DNA of 39,156 nt from an uncultured SAR116 cluster alpha proteobacterium. Lineage in GTDB: Bacteria; Pseudomonadota; Alphaproteobacteria; Puniceispirillales; Marisalimonadaceae. Shown piece after piece: positions 27,644 to 35,850 of this stretch. The position numbers were made by a program, and so were the translations under genes. The stretch is from the NCBI GenBank assembly GCA_902619615.1, contig CACNFD010000016.1:1-39156 (forward strand). The letters run 5' to 3'. Below the pieces are notes generated by a model. That model was not told the DNA's origin. It saw only the letters and a program-made list of their open reading frames with translations, and ran no database searches. Within the stretch, counting starts at the first letter, position 1, and each line of letters opens with the position of its first letter.

Positions 27644-28249
27644 TTATGATTTAGGAGATGTCTTAGCAAAACCTGGAAGTCTTGATGACATATTATCAAA
27701 CCATTGACTTAATTTTGACCTGTTTAATTTCCAGTCTCTTACATTCCTAAATGACATATAATCAAGCGCTGTGGCTAGCGCAATATTTGATGCATCAAAT
27801 CCTGTGGGGTTTGACCAATTAATAATATCAATTTCTAAATAATCTAATGTTCTGTCTATTTTACCTATTTGTAAGTCTAACCATAATTTTGAAGGTATCT
27901 CACCTCCTGCATATCTCTCTGAGTAAACTACAAGAAGGGACGCATCTGTTAACCCTTCAGCAAGAGCTGATCTTCTCAATATTATATCTCTTTCAGAGCC
28001 ATATTCAGGTATTAATCCACCTCCTAATTTATTTAAATGCTCTACTATTACTCTACTATCAAATAAGAAATCTCCGTCATCTTTTTGAAGGACTGGGATT
28101 TTTCCGAGAGGATTTTTACTCCTCAATAATTTGTCATATTCAGTACCTGAATCTACAAGTTCTATTTCATCTTGAATTCCAGCCCTGTAAGCTGATAATA
28201 GAACCTTACGTACATATGGGGAAGCTGGACTAAAAGTTAATTTTAACAT
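27644..28249 (-). CDS. Glutathione S-transferase family protein
   Basis: A 201-residue GST. The N-terminal thioredoxin-like domain has FSPASPYVRKVLLS with a serine-type active-site region, NPLGKIPVLQ (cis-proline at the glutathione site) and LFDSRVIVEHL (about 62-72). The all-helical C-terminal domain follows. GAGG lies a few bases before ATG 28249. It is cytosolic, with no operon partner, and divergent from the glycosyltransferase. Substrate unknown; it could detoxify electrophiles. Confidence 0.87.
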   Translation of the reverse strand: MLKLTFSPASPYVRKVLLSAYRAGIQDEIELVDSGTEYDKLLRSKNPLGKIPVLQKDDGDFLFDSRVIVEHLNKLGGGLIPEYGSERDIILRRSALAEGLTDASLLVVYSERYAGGEIPSKLWLDLQIGKIDRTLDYLEIDIINWSNPTGFDASNIALATALDYMSFRNVRDWKLNRSKLSQWFDNMSSRLPGFAKTSPKS

Positions 28250-28270
28250 AATAACCTCATAAATTTTTTT

Positions 28271-28282
28271 ATATTATAATAT
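28271..28282. promoter_or_regulatory. Palindromic TATAAT element between divergent GST and GT4 genes
   Basis: ATATTATAATAT is a perfect 12-bp palindrome holding TATAAT on both strands (28275-28280 forward, 28273-28278 reverse). It could give overlapping divergent -10 boxes in the 91-bp gap. No convincing -35 is visible, so this is tentative. Confidence 0.25.
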
Positions 28283-28340
28283 GAGATAGCATTTAACCAT
28301 ACATTTTGATTTAATATAGTTTTAATTATAGTTGATATTT

Positions 28341-29420
28341 ATGAAATATATGATTGTTACACAAACTTTTCCTCCTAGGACTGGCGGCATGCAAAATGTA
28401 ATGGATTCGATTAGCAAAAGATTGTCAGTTTATGATGAAACACATATTTTTCCAGATCACTATTTATCCAAAGATTATAGTAGTACAAATTTGAACATTC
28501 ATATTCATAATAATTTTTTTCCTAAAATATTAAGACCATTTATTAAAAAATTTTTATTAAAAGTAATTTGCAAAAGTAATGATATTATTATTTGCGATAG
28601 TTGGAAATCTTTAAATGCGGTTCCAAAAACTATCAATAAAGTATATGTCTTTGCTCATGGACAAGAATTTTTATCAAAAGAAAAAAAAATTAAAAAAATA
28701 AAAATATCTTTAAACAGAGCTTCTTGTATTATTTGTAGTTCTAATTACACATCTAGCTTAATTGATAAATTAAGAATTACAAATACAAAAAAGATAGTTA
28801 TACCTCCTACCTATTCACTTGAAAAATCATCAGAAAAGAAAACAAAATCTAGAGAAGTTTCAAAAACCGTCTCTCTTTTAACAATTTGTAGACTTGAAAA
28901 AAGAAAAGGTATTCTTCCAGTATTAAGATGTTTATCAAATTTAAATAAAAATAAGTTATTAAAGCCATTTCACTGGAATATTTGTGGTGAAGGATTACAA
29001 TTTAAGGAAATAAATGAAAATATTAAAAAATTAAATTTAACAGACCAAGTATCTTTAATTGGAAAAATAAACGATAATTTGAAACAAAAATTTTTAGAAA
29101 GTTCTGATGTTTTTGTAATGCCATCATATAACGTTAACAACTCTATTGAAGGTTTTGGTATCTCTTATATTGAAGCAGCTGCTTACAAAATTCCGTCAAT
29201 TGCAGGTTTAGATGGAGGAGTAACAGACGCTGTAATTGACTCAAAAACAGGTTGGTGTGTAGATCCTATGAATGAAGAGAATTTGGCTAATGTTTTAAAA
29301 GAAGCTATAAATAATAAAAATTTAAGACAAAAATACGGACTTCAAGCAGAAAAAAATTTTTTAAAAAGTTTTTTAGGAGAAAAAGTTTTCAGGAAATTCA
29401 TGGATGCCATTAGCATTTAA
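28341..29420 (+). CDS. GT4-family glycosyltransferase
   Basis: A 359-residue GT-B glycosyltransferase. The N-terminal domain begins with VTQTFPPRTGGMQNVM (about 6-21), the glycine-rich acceptor loop of GT4. The C-terminal donor domain contains TICRLEKRKGILPVL, ICGEGLQ and the E-x7-E motif in EGFGISYIEAAAYKIPSIAG. Probably cytosolic or membrane-associated, acting in surface polysaccharide, lipopolysaccharide or glycolipid synthesis, but no other such genes are nearby. I chose ATG 28341 rather than the TTG at 28332; neither has a clear ribosome-binding site. Its last 48 bp overlap the 3' end of the DUF952 gene on the other strand. The lysine- and asparagine-rich composition is more AT-biased than neighbours. 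Confidence 0.87.
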   Translation: MKYMIVTQTFPPRTGGMQNVMDSISKRLSVYDETHIFPDHYLSKDYSSTNLNIHIHNNFFPKILRPFIKKFLLKVICKSNDIIICDSWKSLNAVPKTINKVYVFAHGQEFLSKEKKIKKIKISLNRASCIICSSNYTSSLIDKLRITNTKKIVIPPTYSLEKSSEKKTKSREVSKTVSLLTICRLEKRKGILPVLRCLSNLNKNKLLKPFHWNICGEGLQFKEINENIKKLNLTDQVSLIGKINDNLKQKFLESSDVFVMPSYNVNNSIEGFGISYIEAAAYKIPSIAGLDGGVTDAVIDSKTGWCVDPMNEENLANVLKEAINNKNLRQKYGLQAEKNFLKSFLGEKVFRKFMDAISI

Positions 29421-29720
29421 GTGTAAATTATAAGTCTTTTCTGCAAATTTTGTTTTTAAATTCCCATAGTAATGAGGAAAAAGATCACCATTTCTAGAAA
29501 CTTTCCATTTAAGATTATCTTGTATTTTTTTAGTGCTAAAGGAGATAACTAACAAATTTTTCTTTCCTCGAAAATGTTTTGTTACCGTTTTATTCAATTG
29601 TTTTTTTGTAGATAAATGAATGAAACCATCTTTATTATCGATTTCTGACCCGCCATAAAATTTATTTAAAATTGCATTATCCCATTCATCTTTAGAACAG
29701 ACTTTATAAACTAAATTCAT
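29373..29720 (-). CDS. DUF952 family protein
   Basis: A 115-residue DUF952 protein, recognised from VYKVCSKDEWDNA, DNKDGFIHLSTKKQL (about 29-43), KKNLLVISF and the SRNGDLFPHYYG segment (about 76-87). The family fold is ADP-ribosyltransferase-like, but its biochemical role is not established. It is the last gene of a leftward four-gene operon: its ATG overlaps the stop of the dehalogenase-like gene (ATGA, 29717-29720). Its 3' end runs 48 bp into the convergent GT4 gene, with both frames looking genuine. Confidence 0.82.
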   Translation of the reverse strand: MNLVYKVCSKDEWDNAILNKFYGGSEIDNKDGFIHLSTKKQLNKTVTKHFRGKKNLLVISFSTKKIQDNLKWKVSRNGDLFPHYYGNLKTKFAEKTYNLHLNANGIHEFPENFFS

Positions 29721-30637
29721 AATTTTTCATTTTCTGTCATGAATTCTTTTATTAAGTTTATTAAAAGCTCTGGTTCATCTTCTTGAGAATAATGACCAGC
29801 ATTTGGCATTTCAACAACCTTAGAACCAGGAAAAAGAGCTTTAAAATCTCTTATGGCATAGTCTGGTTCAATTGCTTTATCTTTCATTCCATATGCCAAA
29901 ATGGCTGGTTTCGAACATAAAGACTTAAGGTCACCTTGTTTAATGCCTTCTACAATATAAGGAACAATCCTATTTAAAAGAGCATCTAATGGGAAATTAA
30001 TAGCTCCTATACAACTTGCTCTATCAGGAAACTGAGATGAATAAGCATTTATCCATGTATCATTAATAATATTATTATTTGTAAAGTTCGGTATTTTCAT
30101 AACAGAAAGAATTGTTGATCCTAGTTCACCTAGAATACCTTCTAATGTTTTATCTAGATAATGTTTGTTTATCCACTGAAACCAAGGAGATAAATCTTTA
30201 GGTCTTTCTTCTTTGCTATAACCAAATAATGTATTAATTAAAACGAAACCTTTGACTTTATTAAGATTTCTAATTGAATATGCAGCTGTTATCGGACCAC
30301 CCCAATCTTGACCAACAAACGTAATATTGGTTAATTTTAAATAGTCAATTAATCTACTCAAATTTTCTACATGAGTTTTTAAAGTATATTCTTTATCTTG
30401 CGGAGTTTCTGATTTACCAAAACCCATCATATCAGGAACAATAACCCTATATGATTTTGACAATTCAGGTATGAATTTTCTATATAAATAGCCCCAGGTA
30501 GGTTCGCCGTGTAGCAGAATAATTGGATTAGCCTGTCTTGGCCCCTCATCTACGTAATGCATTTGAAAACCATTTCCATCAAAAAAATTAGGCAAAAATG
30601 GCCATGTTCCTTCAAATGTTTCTGATGCTTTGATCAT
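29717..30637 (-). CDS. Haloalkane dehalogenase-like alpha/beta hydrolase (HLD-I type)
   Basis: A 306-residue alpha/beta hydrolase whose active-site layout matches subfamily I haloalkane dehalogenases such as DhlA: LLHGEPTWGYLYRK (41-54), nucleophile D111 followed by halide-contact W112 in FVGQDWGGP, the acid D253 in AYGMKDKAI, and catalytic H282 in NAGHYSQEDEP. The second halide-binding tryptophan of the cap cannot be placed with confidence (W195 is a candidate), so activity on C-Cl or C-Br bonds is likely but not certain; epoxide or fluoroacetate hydrolysis is less consistent. AAGG precedes the ATG. It is third in an operon after a GAF protein and a small unknown protein, 24 bp from the latter. 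Confidence 0.82.
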   Translation of the reverse strand: MIKASETFEGTWPFLPNFFDGNGFQMHYVDEGPRQANPIILLHGEPTWGYLYRKFIPELSKSYRVIVPDMMGFGKSETPQDKEYTLKTHVENLSRLIDYLKLTNITFVGQDWGGPITAAYSIRNLNKVKGFVLINTLFGYSKEERPKDLSPWFQWINKHYLDKTLEGILGELGSTILSVMKIPNFTNNNIINDTWINAYSSQFPDRASCIGAINFPLDALLNRIVPYIVEGIKQGDLKSLCSKPAILAYGMKDKAIEPDYAIRDFKALFPGSKVVEMPNAGHYSQEDEPELLINLIKEFMTENEKL

Positions 30638-30661
30638 TTATAAAACCTTCTAGAAATCGAT

Positions 30662-30973
30662 CTACATTTCTGTACTTGTCGCTTCCTTCTCATACGTAAA
30701 AGTACAAACACCTACAAAATTATTTTCCTTAAAAACCAAACTTCCTTTCAGATCTGCAATAATGTTTAGATAATTAGATTCAAAGCTTTTCAATGCATCC
30801 GGATTTTCAAATTTAATGGAAACATTTAGATCACCTGATTGACTGATGAAAATATTAAGACCTACAATATTATATTCACTTATTTTAGAACCAAACTTTT
30901 CAGAGCAAAATGAGGCAGCCAATTTTGCTTCGCTTACAGATGTAAATTTAAAATTTAAAATTTTTCCAAACAT
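30662..30973 (-). CDS. Hypothetical protein in GAF/dehalogenase operon
   Basis: A 103-residue protein I do not recognise. It alternates beta-strand-like and helical stretches (MFGKILNFKF, a helix with SEAKLAASFCSEKFG, strands VGLNIFIS and LNVSIKFE, a helix DALKSFESNYLNIIADL, then a strand-rich end), which suggests a small ferredoxin-like alpha/beta barrel. It has no signal peptide, cysteine pair or membrane segment. It begins 2 bp after the stop of the GAF-domain gene and ends 24 bp before the dehalogenase-like gene, so it is almost certainly translated from the same message. Coding status is supported by tight spacing and composition like its neighbours. Confidence 0.7.
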   Translation of the reverse strand: MFGKILNFKFTSVSEAKLAASFCSEKFGSKISEYNIVGLNIFISQSGDLNVSIKFENPDALKSFESNYLNIIADLKGSLVFKENNFVGVCTFTYEKEATSTEM

Positions 30974-30975
30974 TT

Positions 30976-31788
30976 TTAACCTTTAATTTGATCTAACATA
31001 TTCATAAGTTGTTCATTGTCAGATGAAAGATTTTTTATACGTTTTAATGTTCCTATGTTTAGGTTTAATTCTGATTTTAAATTCTTCCCTAGTGAAGATA
31101 GTTCAAGAATATCATTCTTTTTATGAGCAATACCAAATTGCATTAATAACTCTTCATCATCTCTTGAAATCTGTTCATTTATAATAAATTTCAAAATTGC
31201 AATTGCTTCTATTATTTGAAGATTTTTAAAATTTCCAATTAATTTGTTTAATACATTTATTACAGACTCAGCAGTGCCTTTTCTTTGATTAACTTGTACT
31301 TCTAGTTGATAAGACAACTTCGAAGCCAAACCTTTTAATAATTTTATTTTGTTTTTTGTTAATCTTCTTACTCTAGTATCACTTACACATAACGTTCCAA
31401 GAGTATAACCATCTGAAGTAGTAACAGGGAATGCTGCATAGAACTTTACTCCAAAATCAACAACCGCCGGATGGTTATTAAAGCGATAGTCAATAGTCAT
31501 GTCATTGATAATTAAAGGTTCTGTTTTTTCAATTGCAAATTGACAAAGTGTTTGTTCTCTTGGCATTTCCATTGGCACTTCATCTGGAAAACCATCTCTT
31601 GCTAAAACAAACTGTTTTTCATTATCAATAACCCCAGTCCAACTTACCGGACAACCAGTTATTTCTTTTGCAAGAAAACAATAAATTTCATATAATTCTT
31701 CTCTACTTTCATCTAATACACCAGTTCTTTGAACTGCTTTAACTCTAAGTGCATCGTTGGAAGGTATATTAGCTGGTTTAAAATTCAT
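30976..31788 (-). CDS. GAF-domain protein
   Basis: A 270-residue cytosolic protein with one GAF domain (about 25-165): the ALRVKAVQRTGVLD lead-in, CPVSWTGVIDNEKQFVLARDG, the REQTLCQFAIEKTEPLIINDM stretch, FYAAFPVTTSDGYTLGTLCVSD. This is the arrangement of GAF domains found before sensor kinases or cyclases, but no kinase or GGDEF domain follows. Instead there is about 100 residues of helical, leucine-rich sequence (170-270), possibly a dimerisation region. It is first in the operon with a small unknown protein, dehalogenase-like hydrolase and DUF952 gene, so it may sense a ligand related to their reaction. Ligand unknown. Confidence 0.83.
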   Translation of the reverse strand: MNFKPANIPSNDALRVKAVQRTGVLDESREELYEIYCFLAKEITGCPVSWTGVIDNEKQFVLARDGFPDEVPMEMPREQTLCQFAIEKTEPLIINDMTIDYRFNNHPAVVDFGVKFYAAFPVTTSDGYTLGTLCVSDTRVRRLTKNKIKLLKGLASKLSYQLEVQVNQRKGTAESVINVLNKLIGNFKNLQIIEAIAILKFIINEQISRDDEELLMQFGIAHKKNDILELSSLGKNLKSELNLNIGTLKRIKNLSSDNEQLMNMLDQIKG

Positions 31789-31918
31789 TTAGCATACTTT
31801 ATATTTGATTAGAATTTTTAAATGGTAATTTATATTAACTTTACAATTTCCATTCATCAAGTATCACTTATTATTAAATTAAAGAAAATAGTATGATGAT
31901 TGAAAAAAGCACTAAATT

Positions 31919-33088
31919 TTAAAATTCAAATATAAACAAGTAACCATAACTGACAATTATTGCTGGAAAAGCTGAGTAGATTGTAGCTATGAAGGCAGCT
32001 TTGGGGTGCAATGCAATTGCAGGAAACAATGCATCACCATCATTTGAAATTGCATTACCTATTTGTGCAGATAATGGTATTATACCATTTAAGTATAGAG
32101 TGGTAACTAATATTTGTGGTCCACAACCAGGTAAAAAACCTATTAGAATAGCAATAAATGGAATTAATATATAATATGATTTGAAGATAGTTTCTAAATT
32201 AAAACCTCCAAAATTAACAGTTAATTCATAAGCAAGGAAAGCTAGTATCACCCAACCTGTTATAAAGTTGGTATCTGAAACAGTTCTTCTAATTATCTTT
32301 TCATTAGGTCCTGAAGGGCTATACTTAAAACCACTAATGATTGGTATAATCCACATAATAAAACACAGAGAACCTGCAAAAAAGCCAAAAAATGTTATTG
32401 GATTCTCAATAAAGTTATTTGAAAAATAGGCATCAAGATCAATTTGAAAAGCAGATAAAATTCCAAAAATCATGCCTGGTATCATTAAGGTTAGCCAGAC
32501 TAAATCTAAAGTTTTTGATGTTTTATACTTTGATGGTTTACAATTTAATCTAATCAAATCACAACCATTCATCTTCATGAAACTCTTTCCATGAATTGAA
32601 TTAACTAGTAAACCGGACACATATCCTACAAAAAAACCAATTAATAAAATTAATAATCCAGTTACTGGTTCTCTTGCAATTAACAGAAAAGCCGCATCAC
32701 CCATTGTAGCAGTCAAAGCTGCAACAACAGATCCAAACGATGCTTTGCCTCTTGAGTATTGAGTTAAAACAATAATTGCTCCACCACAGCCCGGGAGAGC
32801 TCCTAAAAAGGAACTTATAAAGACTTCTAATTTTGGTTTATTTAAGAGAATATTTTTTACATCAATTTTTAGATACTTCTCTAATGTAAAAAAAAGCAAT
32901 AATGTTCCAGCCACAAAACTGGTAACACCTATGTAAGCATCAGAAACTGATGATTTTATAATTTCCCATGTCTGATTATCCATATTAAAAAACAGATAAA
33001 CTCCAACAAATAAAAAGAAATAACTAAATATTTGCTGATACCTAATAATAAATGGGTATATGGTGGCCTGTGATGAGTTATAATTCAT
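31919..33088 (-). CDS. Two-repeat polytopic membrane protein, putative metal/arsenic exporter (PF11449-like)
   Basis: A 389-residue inner-membrane protein of about ten hydrophobic segments built as two repeats. Each half carries the same pair of motifs: ALPGCGGAIIV (97-107) with GDAAFL (130-135), and FLPGCGPQILV (318-328) with GDALFP (351-356). This pattern recalls the putative 10-TM heavy-metal exporter group (PF11449, ArsP_2-like, also called putative manganese transporter); I recall this rather than verify it. The paired cysteine/glycine and aspartate motifs would sit at pseudo-symmetric positions, suggesting a central substrate path. It is monocistronic, divergent from an esterase gene. 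Substrate unknown. Confidence 0.72.
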   Translation of the reverse strand: MNYNSSQATIYPFIIRYQQIFSYFFLFVGVYLFFNMDNQTWEIIKSSVSDAYIGVTSFVAGTLLLFFTLEKYLKIDVKNILLNKPKLEVFISSFLGALPGCGGAIIVLTQYSRGKASFGSVVAALTATMGDAAFLLIAREPVTGLLILLIGFFVGYVSGLLVNSIHGKSFMKMNGCDLIRLNCKPSKYKTSKTLDLVWLTLMIPGMIFGILSAFQIDLDAYFSNNFIENPITFFGFFAGSLCFIMWIIPIISGFKYSPSGPNEKIIRRTVSDTNFITGWVILAFLAYELTVNFGGFNLETIFKSYYILIPFIAILIGFLPGCGPQILVTTLYLNGIIPLSAQIGNAISNDGDALFPAIALHPKAAFIATIYSAFPAIIVSYGYLFIFEF

Positions 33089-33122
33089 GAATTCTCTATA
33101 AAATTTTGTTTATGCACTTTAT

Positions 33123-33147
33123 ATTGCACACAGCAATGATGACGTCA
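33123..33147. promoter_or_regulatory. Clustered small palindromes in divergent promoter gap
   Basis: Two short symmetrical elements lie side by side: ATTGC-ACACA-GCAAT (33123-33137) and the perfect 8-bp palindrome TGACGTCA (33140-33147). A further TTAG-TCATGG-CTAA lies at 33162-33175. All are 35-87 bp upstream of the membrane-exporter start, so they could be operators for a metal- or stress-responsive regulator. They are richer in G+C than the surrounding gap, but no named regulator site is recognised. Confidence 0.3.
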
Positions 33148-33270
33148 ATATACTAATAAAGTTAGTCATGGCTAATTTTAATTTTTTTAAAATTTATTTA
33201 GATTTGAAATATTTGATTTAAAATTAATTCTAATATGTTTATAAATATATAAATAAAAAAGAGTAACTGC

Positions 33271-34227
33271 ATGCAAATTGATAAAGATACACAAGCTTTA
33301 ATTAATGAACGTATAAATAATAATGCACCTGCTCTTGAGAGCTTTACTCCGCAGGAGCTTAGAGCTTTAAGAGCAAAAATGGCAGAAACTCCTGAAGAGT
33401 TGAAGGTTGATATAACAGATGTAGAAGATTTCTCAGTTAATGGCACTCTTGGGACTATTCCACTTAGAAAATATTTTAACAAGTCTTCTTATAACATTAA
33501 TAATGATAAGTTACCTTTAATAATATATTTTCATGGAGGCGGCTTTGTAATGGGTGATCTTGAAAGCCATGATTTGGTATGCAGGCATCTATGCAAACAA
33601 ACTCATGCAATAGTAATAGCAGTTGATTATAAACTTGCTCCTGAATACAAATTTCCATCCCAAATTACTGATACAAAAGATGCAATTACAGAAATTATAA
33701 AAAAATCAAGTGAACTAAACATTGATGAAAATAAAATTATTTTGTGTGGAGATAGTGCCGGTGGTGCTTTGGCAACTATTGGTACAATTATGTCAAGAGA
33801 TAAAATAATCCCTAAAGTACATGGCCAAATATTAGTTTATCCTTGGGTAGATATGACTATGTGCAGAAGATCCATGGATATAGATCTTGAGGGAATGATA
33901 CTTAATAAAAAAACTATAAAGTATTTTGTTGATCATTATTTAAATTCTTATGAAGAACAAGTAGATTGGAGGGCATCTCCAATTTTAACACCTAACTTAG
34001 AAAACATGCCACCAACTTATATTTTTGGAGCTGGTCTAGACCCTCTAGTTGATGAAGGTGATGCTTATAAAAGAAGACTTTTGTCTTTTGGAAATGAAGT
34101 TCATTATCGTCTGTTCCCGGGACAAATGCACGCTTTTGTGAGTAATTCTGTACAATTGCCAACAGCTCTAATATGCATAAAAGAAATGAGTGAGGCGGCT
34201 ATTGCAATATTTTCAAAGCTTAAATGA
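33271..34227 (+). CDS. Alpha/beta hydrolase, hormone-sensitive-lipase (HSL) family esterase
   Basis: A 318-residue carboxylesterase of the HSL (family IV) type. It has the oxyanion motif HGGGF (88-92), nucleophile S162 in GDSAGG (160-165), the acid region GAGLDPLVDEG with a probable catalytic aspartate, and the histidine in PGQMHAFV near residue 292. The first 70 residues form the cap typical of this family. No signal peptide is visible, so cytosolic hydrolysis of short-chain esters is likely. The single gene ends 52 bp before the convergent hydroxy-acid oxidase. No pathway partner is evident. Confidence 0.9.
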   Translation: MQIDKDTQALINERINNNAPALESFTPQELRALRAKMAETPEELKVDITDVEDFSVNGTLGTIPLRKYFNKSSYNINNDKLPLIIYFHGGGFVMGDLESHDLVCRHLCKQTHAIVIAVDYKLAPEYKFPSQITDTKDAITEIIKKSSELNIDENKIILCGDSAGGALATIGTIMSRDKIIPKVHGQILVYPWVDMTMCRRSMDIDLEGMILNKKTIKYFVDHYLNSYEEQVDWRASPILTPNLENMPPTYIFGAGLDPLVDEGDAYKRRLLSFGNEVHYRLFPGQMHAFVSNSVQLPTALICIKEMSEAAIAIFSKLK

Positions 34228-34279
34228 TTAATAATTATTTGTATCAAGGTAAATCAAAAATTAAAAATTTTAATTGTAA

Positions 34280-35419
34280 TTATTTAGGGGTATAAATATT
34301 GTCTCTATTCAAATCGTGTATATCTCTTTTACCACATAAAGCCATTGTCATATCTGCTTCTGTTTTAATGATGTTGAGAGCTTTTTTTACACCTTCTTTT
34401 CCAAGGGCTCCTAAACCATACAAAAATGCTCTACCGATATACGTTGCTTTTGCCCCTAAACAAATTGCTTTAATAACATCCTGACCAGATCTTATACCTC
34501 CGTCAAGATGAACTTCAACAAGTTTACCTACCTTATCTACTATTTCGGGTAAAATATTTATAGTAGAGGATGCCCCATCAAGTTGTCTTCCTCCGTGATT
34601 AGAAACAATTATAGCATCAGCTCCTGTTTTGGAAGCTAACAGAGCATCTTCAGAATCTAAAATGCCTTTTATTATTAATTTACCACCCCATCTCTTCCTA
34701 ATCCAATCTACTTCTTTCCAATCAAGTTTTTGATCAAACTGAGTACTTATCCAAGAACCTAAAGATCTTACGTCTTTTATTCCTTCAACATGACCAACAA
34801 TATTTCCAAAAAAATGATTTTTAGTTGTTAGCATTCTTAAACACCACATTGGCCTAGTTAATACTTGATATATATGCTTGGGAATTAATTTGGGTGGAGT
34901 TGATAGTCCATTTCTTAAATCTTTATGTCTTTGGCCTAAAAGTTGTAAATCAAGTGTTAAAACTAAAGCACTACATTTAGCTTCTTTGGCCCTGTCAATG
35001 AGGCGTTCCATGAATTTTTTATCTTTCATGACATAAAGTTGAAACCAAAATGGTTTTTTTGTTTTTTCAGCTACTGCTTCAATAGAACAAACGCTCATAG
35101 TTGATAAAGTATAAGGAATACCAAATTCTTCTGCTGCTTGTGCAGCTAATATTTCTCCGTCTGCTCTTTGCATTCCTGTCAAACCTGTTGGAGCAATTGC
35201 TACTGGCATTGAAACGGGTTGATTAATCATTTTAGTTTCAAGAGTTCTATTTGACATATCAATTGCAACCCTTTGCCTAAGTTTAATTTTTCGAAAGTCA
35301 GAAACATTTTCATTGTATGTTGTTTCAGTCCATGAACCAGAATTTACATAATCAAAAAACATTTTGGGGACACGCTTTTTAGCTAACGTTTCTAAATCTT
35401 TAATCTCTAAAATTTCCAT
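34280..35419 (-). CDS. FMN-dependent alpha-hydroxy-acid oxidase/dehydrogenase (LldD-type)
   Basis: A 379-residue flavoenzyme of the L-lactate dehydrogenase/glycolate oxidase family, oxidising a 2-hydroxy acid to the keto acid. Active-site features are Y24 in FFDYVNSG, PTGLTGM at the FMN face (77-83), FQLYV (126-130), K251 in IIKGIL, catalytic H275 with R278 in VSNHGGRQLDG, and the LDGGIRSGQDV phosphate-binding segment. Length is right, and GGGAAG precedes ATG 35419. It is divergent from the NIPSNAP and tartrate dehydrogenase genes, so it may share regulation with them. Whether it prefers lactate, mandelate, glycolate or a longer acid cannot be told from the sequence. Confidence 0.92.
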   Translation of the reverse strand: MEILEIKDLETLAKKRVPKMFFDYVNSGSWTETTYNENVSDFRKIKLRQRVAIDMSNRTLETKMINQPVSMPVAIAPTGLTGMQRADGEILAAQAAEEFGIPYTLSTMSVCSIEAVAEKTKKPFWFQLYVMKDKKFMERLIDRAKEAKCSALVLTLDLQLLGQRHKDLRNGLSTPPKLIPKHIYQVLTRPMWCLRMLTTKNHFFGNIVGHVEGIKDVRSLGSWISTQFDQKLDWKEVDWIRKRWGGKLIIKGILDSEDALLASKTGADAIIVSNHGGRQLDGASSTINILPEIVDKVGKLVEVHLDGGIRSGQDVIKAICLGAKATYIGRAFLYGLGALGKEGVKKALNIIKTEADMTMALCGKRDIHDLNRDNIYTPK

Positions 35420-35507
35420 TAAATCTTCCCATCATTTCTAATATACATTATTAAATAAAATATAATAAAACTCAATAATGCAGTTGAAATAAGGATCATT
35501 TTAAATT

Positions 35508-35512
35508 GGAGG
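35508..35512 (+). promoter_or_regulatory. GGAGG ribosome-binding site selecting TTG start at 35518
   Basis: A perfect GGAGG lies 5 nt before TTG 35518. The upstream in-frame TTG at 35506 is part of this site itself, so it cannot be the start, and no ATG is near. This decides a TTG start for the NIPSNAP gene. Confidence 0.7.
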
Positions 35513-35517
35513 AAATA

Positions 35518-35841
35518 TTGAAAATTTTTGAATTAAGAACTTACACATTACATGTTGGTAAATTATCAACAGCTATGAAAATTTATGAGGATTTAGGTTG
35601 GCCAGCTTTAAAAAAATATAAGGATAATATTATACGATATTATATTGGTGATGTCGGTGCATTAAATCAAATAATTCATGTCTGGCAATTTAAAGACGAT
35701 AATAGTAGAAGAGAATTGTGGAATACTATATATAATGATAAAGATTTTATAAAATTTGCCTCTGAATTTAGACCACTTGTCTTAACACAAGAAAACAAAC
35801 TAATGACTGCTGCTCCATGGACACCTTATGAAACTGCTTAG
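35518..35841 (+). CDS. NIPSNAP family protein (TTG start)
   Basis: A 107-residue NIPSNAP-domain protein, a ferredoxin-like dimeric barrel. Its signature is present: an N-terminal FELRTYTLHVGK (from residue 4), then VGALNQIIHVWQFKDDNSRRELW in the second half. Translation starts at TTG 35518, set by a GGAGG five bases upstream. It is followed after 9 bp by the tartrate/D-malate dehydrogenase gene, so both are likely co-transcribed. NIPSNAP proteins often accompany hydroxy-acid or sugar-acid enzymes in bacteria, but their own activity is mostly unknown. Confidence 0.83.
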   Translation: MKIFELRTYTLHVGKLSTAMKIYEDLGWPALKKYKDNIIRYYIGDVGALNQIIHVWQFKDDNSRRELWNTIYNDKDFIKFASEFRPLVLTQENKLMTAAPWTPYETA

Positions 35842-35850
35842 GAAAATATA

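Noticed and set aside
33089-33270. A manganese (yybP-ykoY) riboswitch ahead of the putative exporter
   Set aside because: The gap lacks the G+C-rich paired loops of that riboswitch; only short palindromes are visible.
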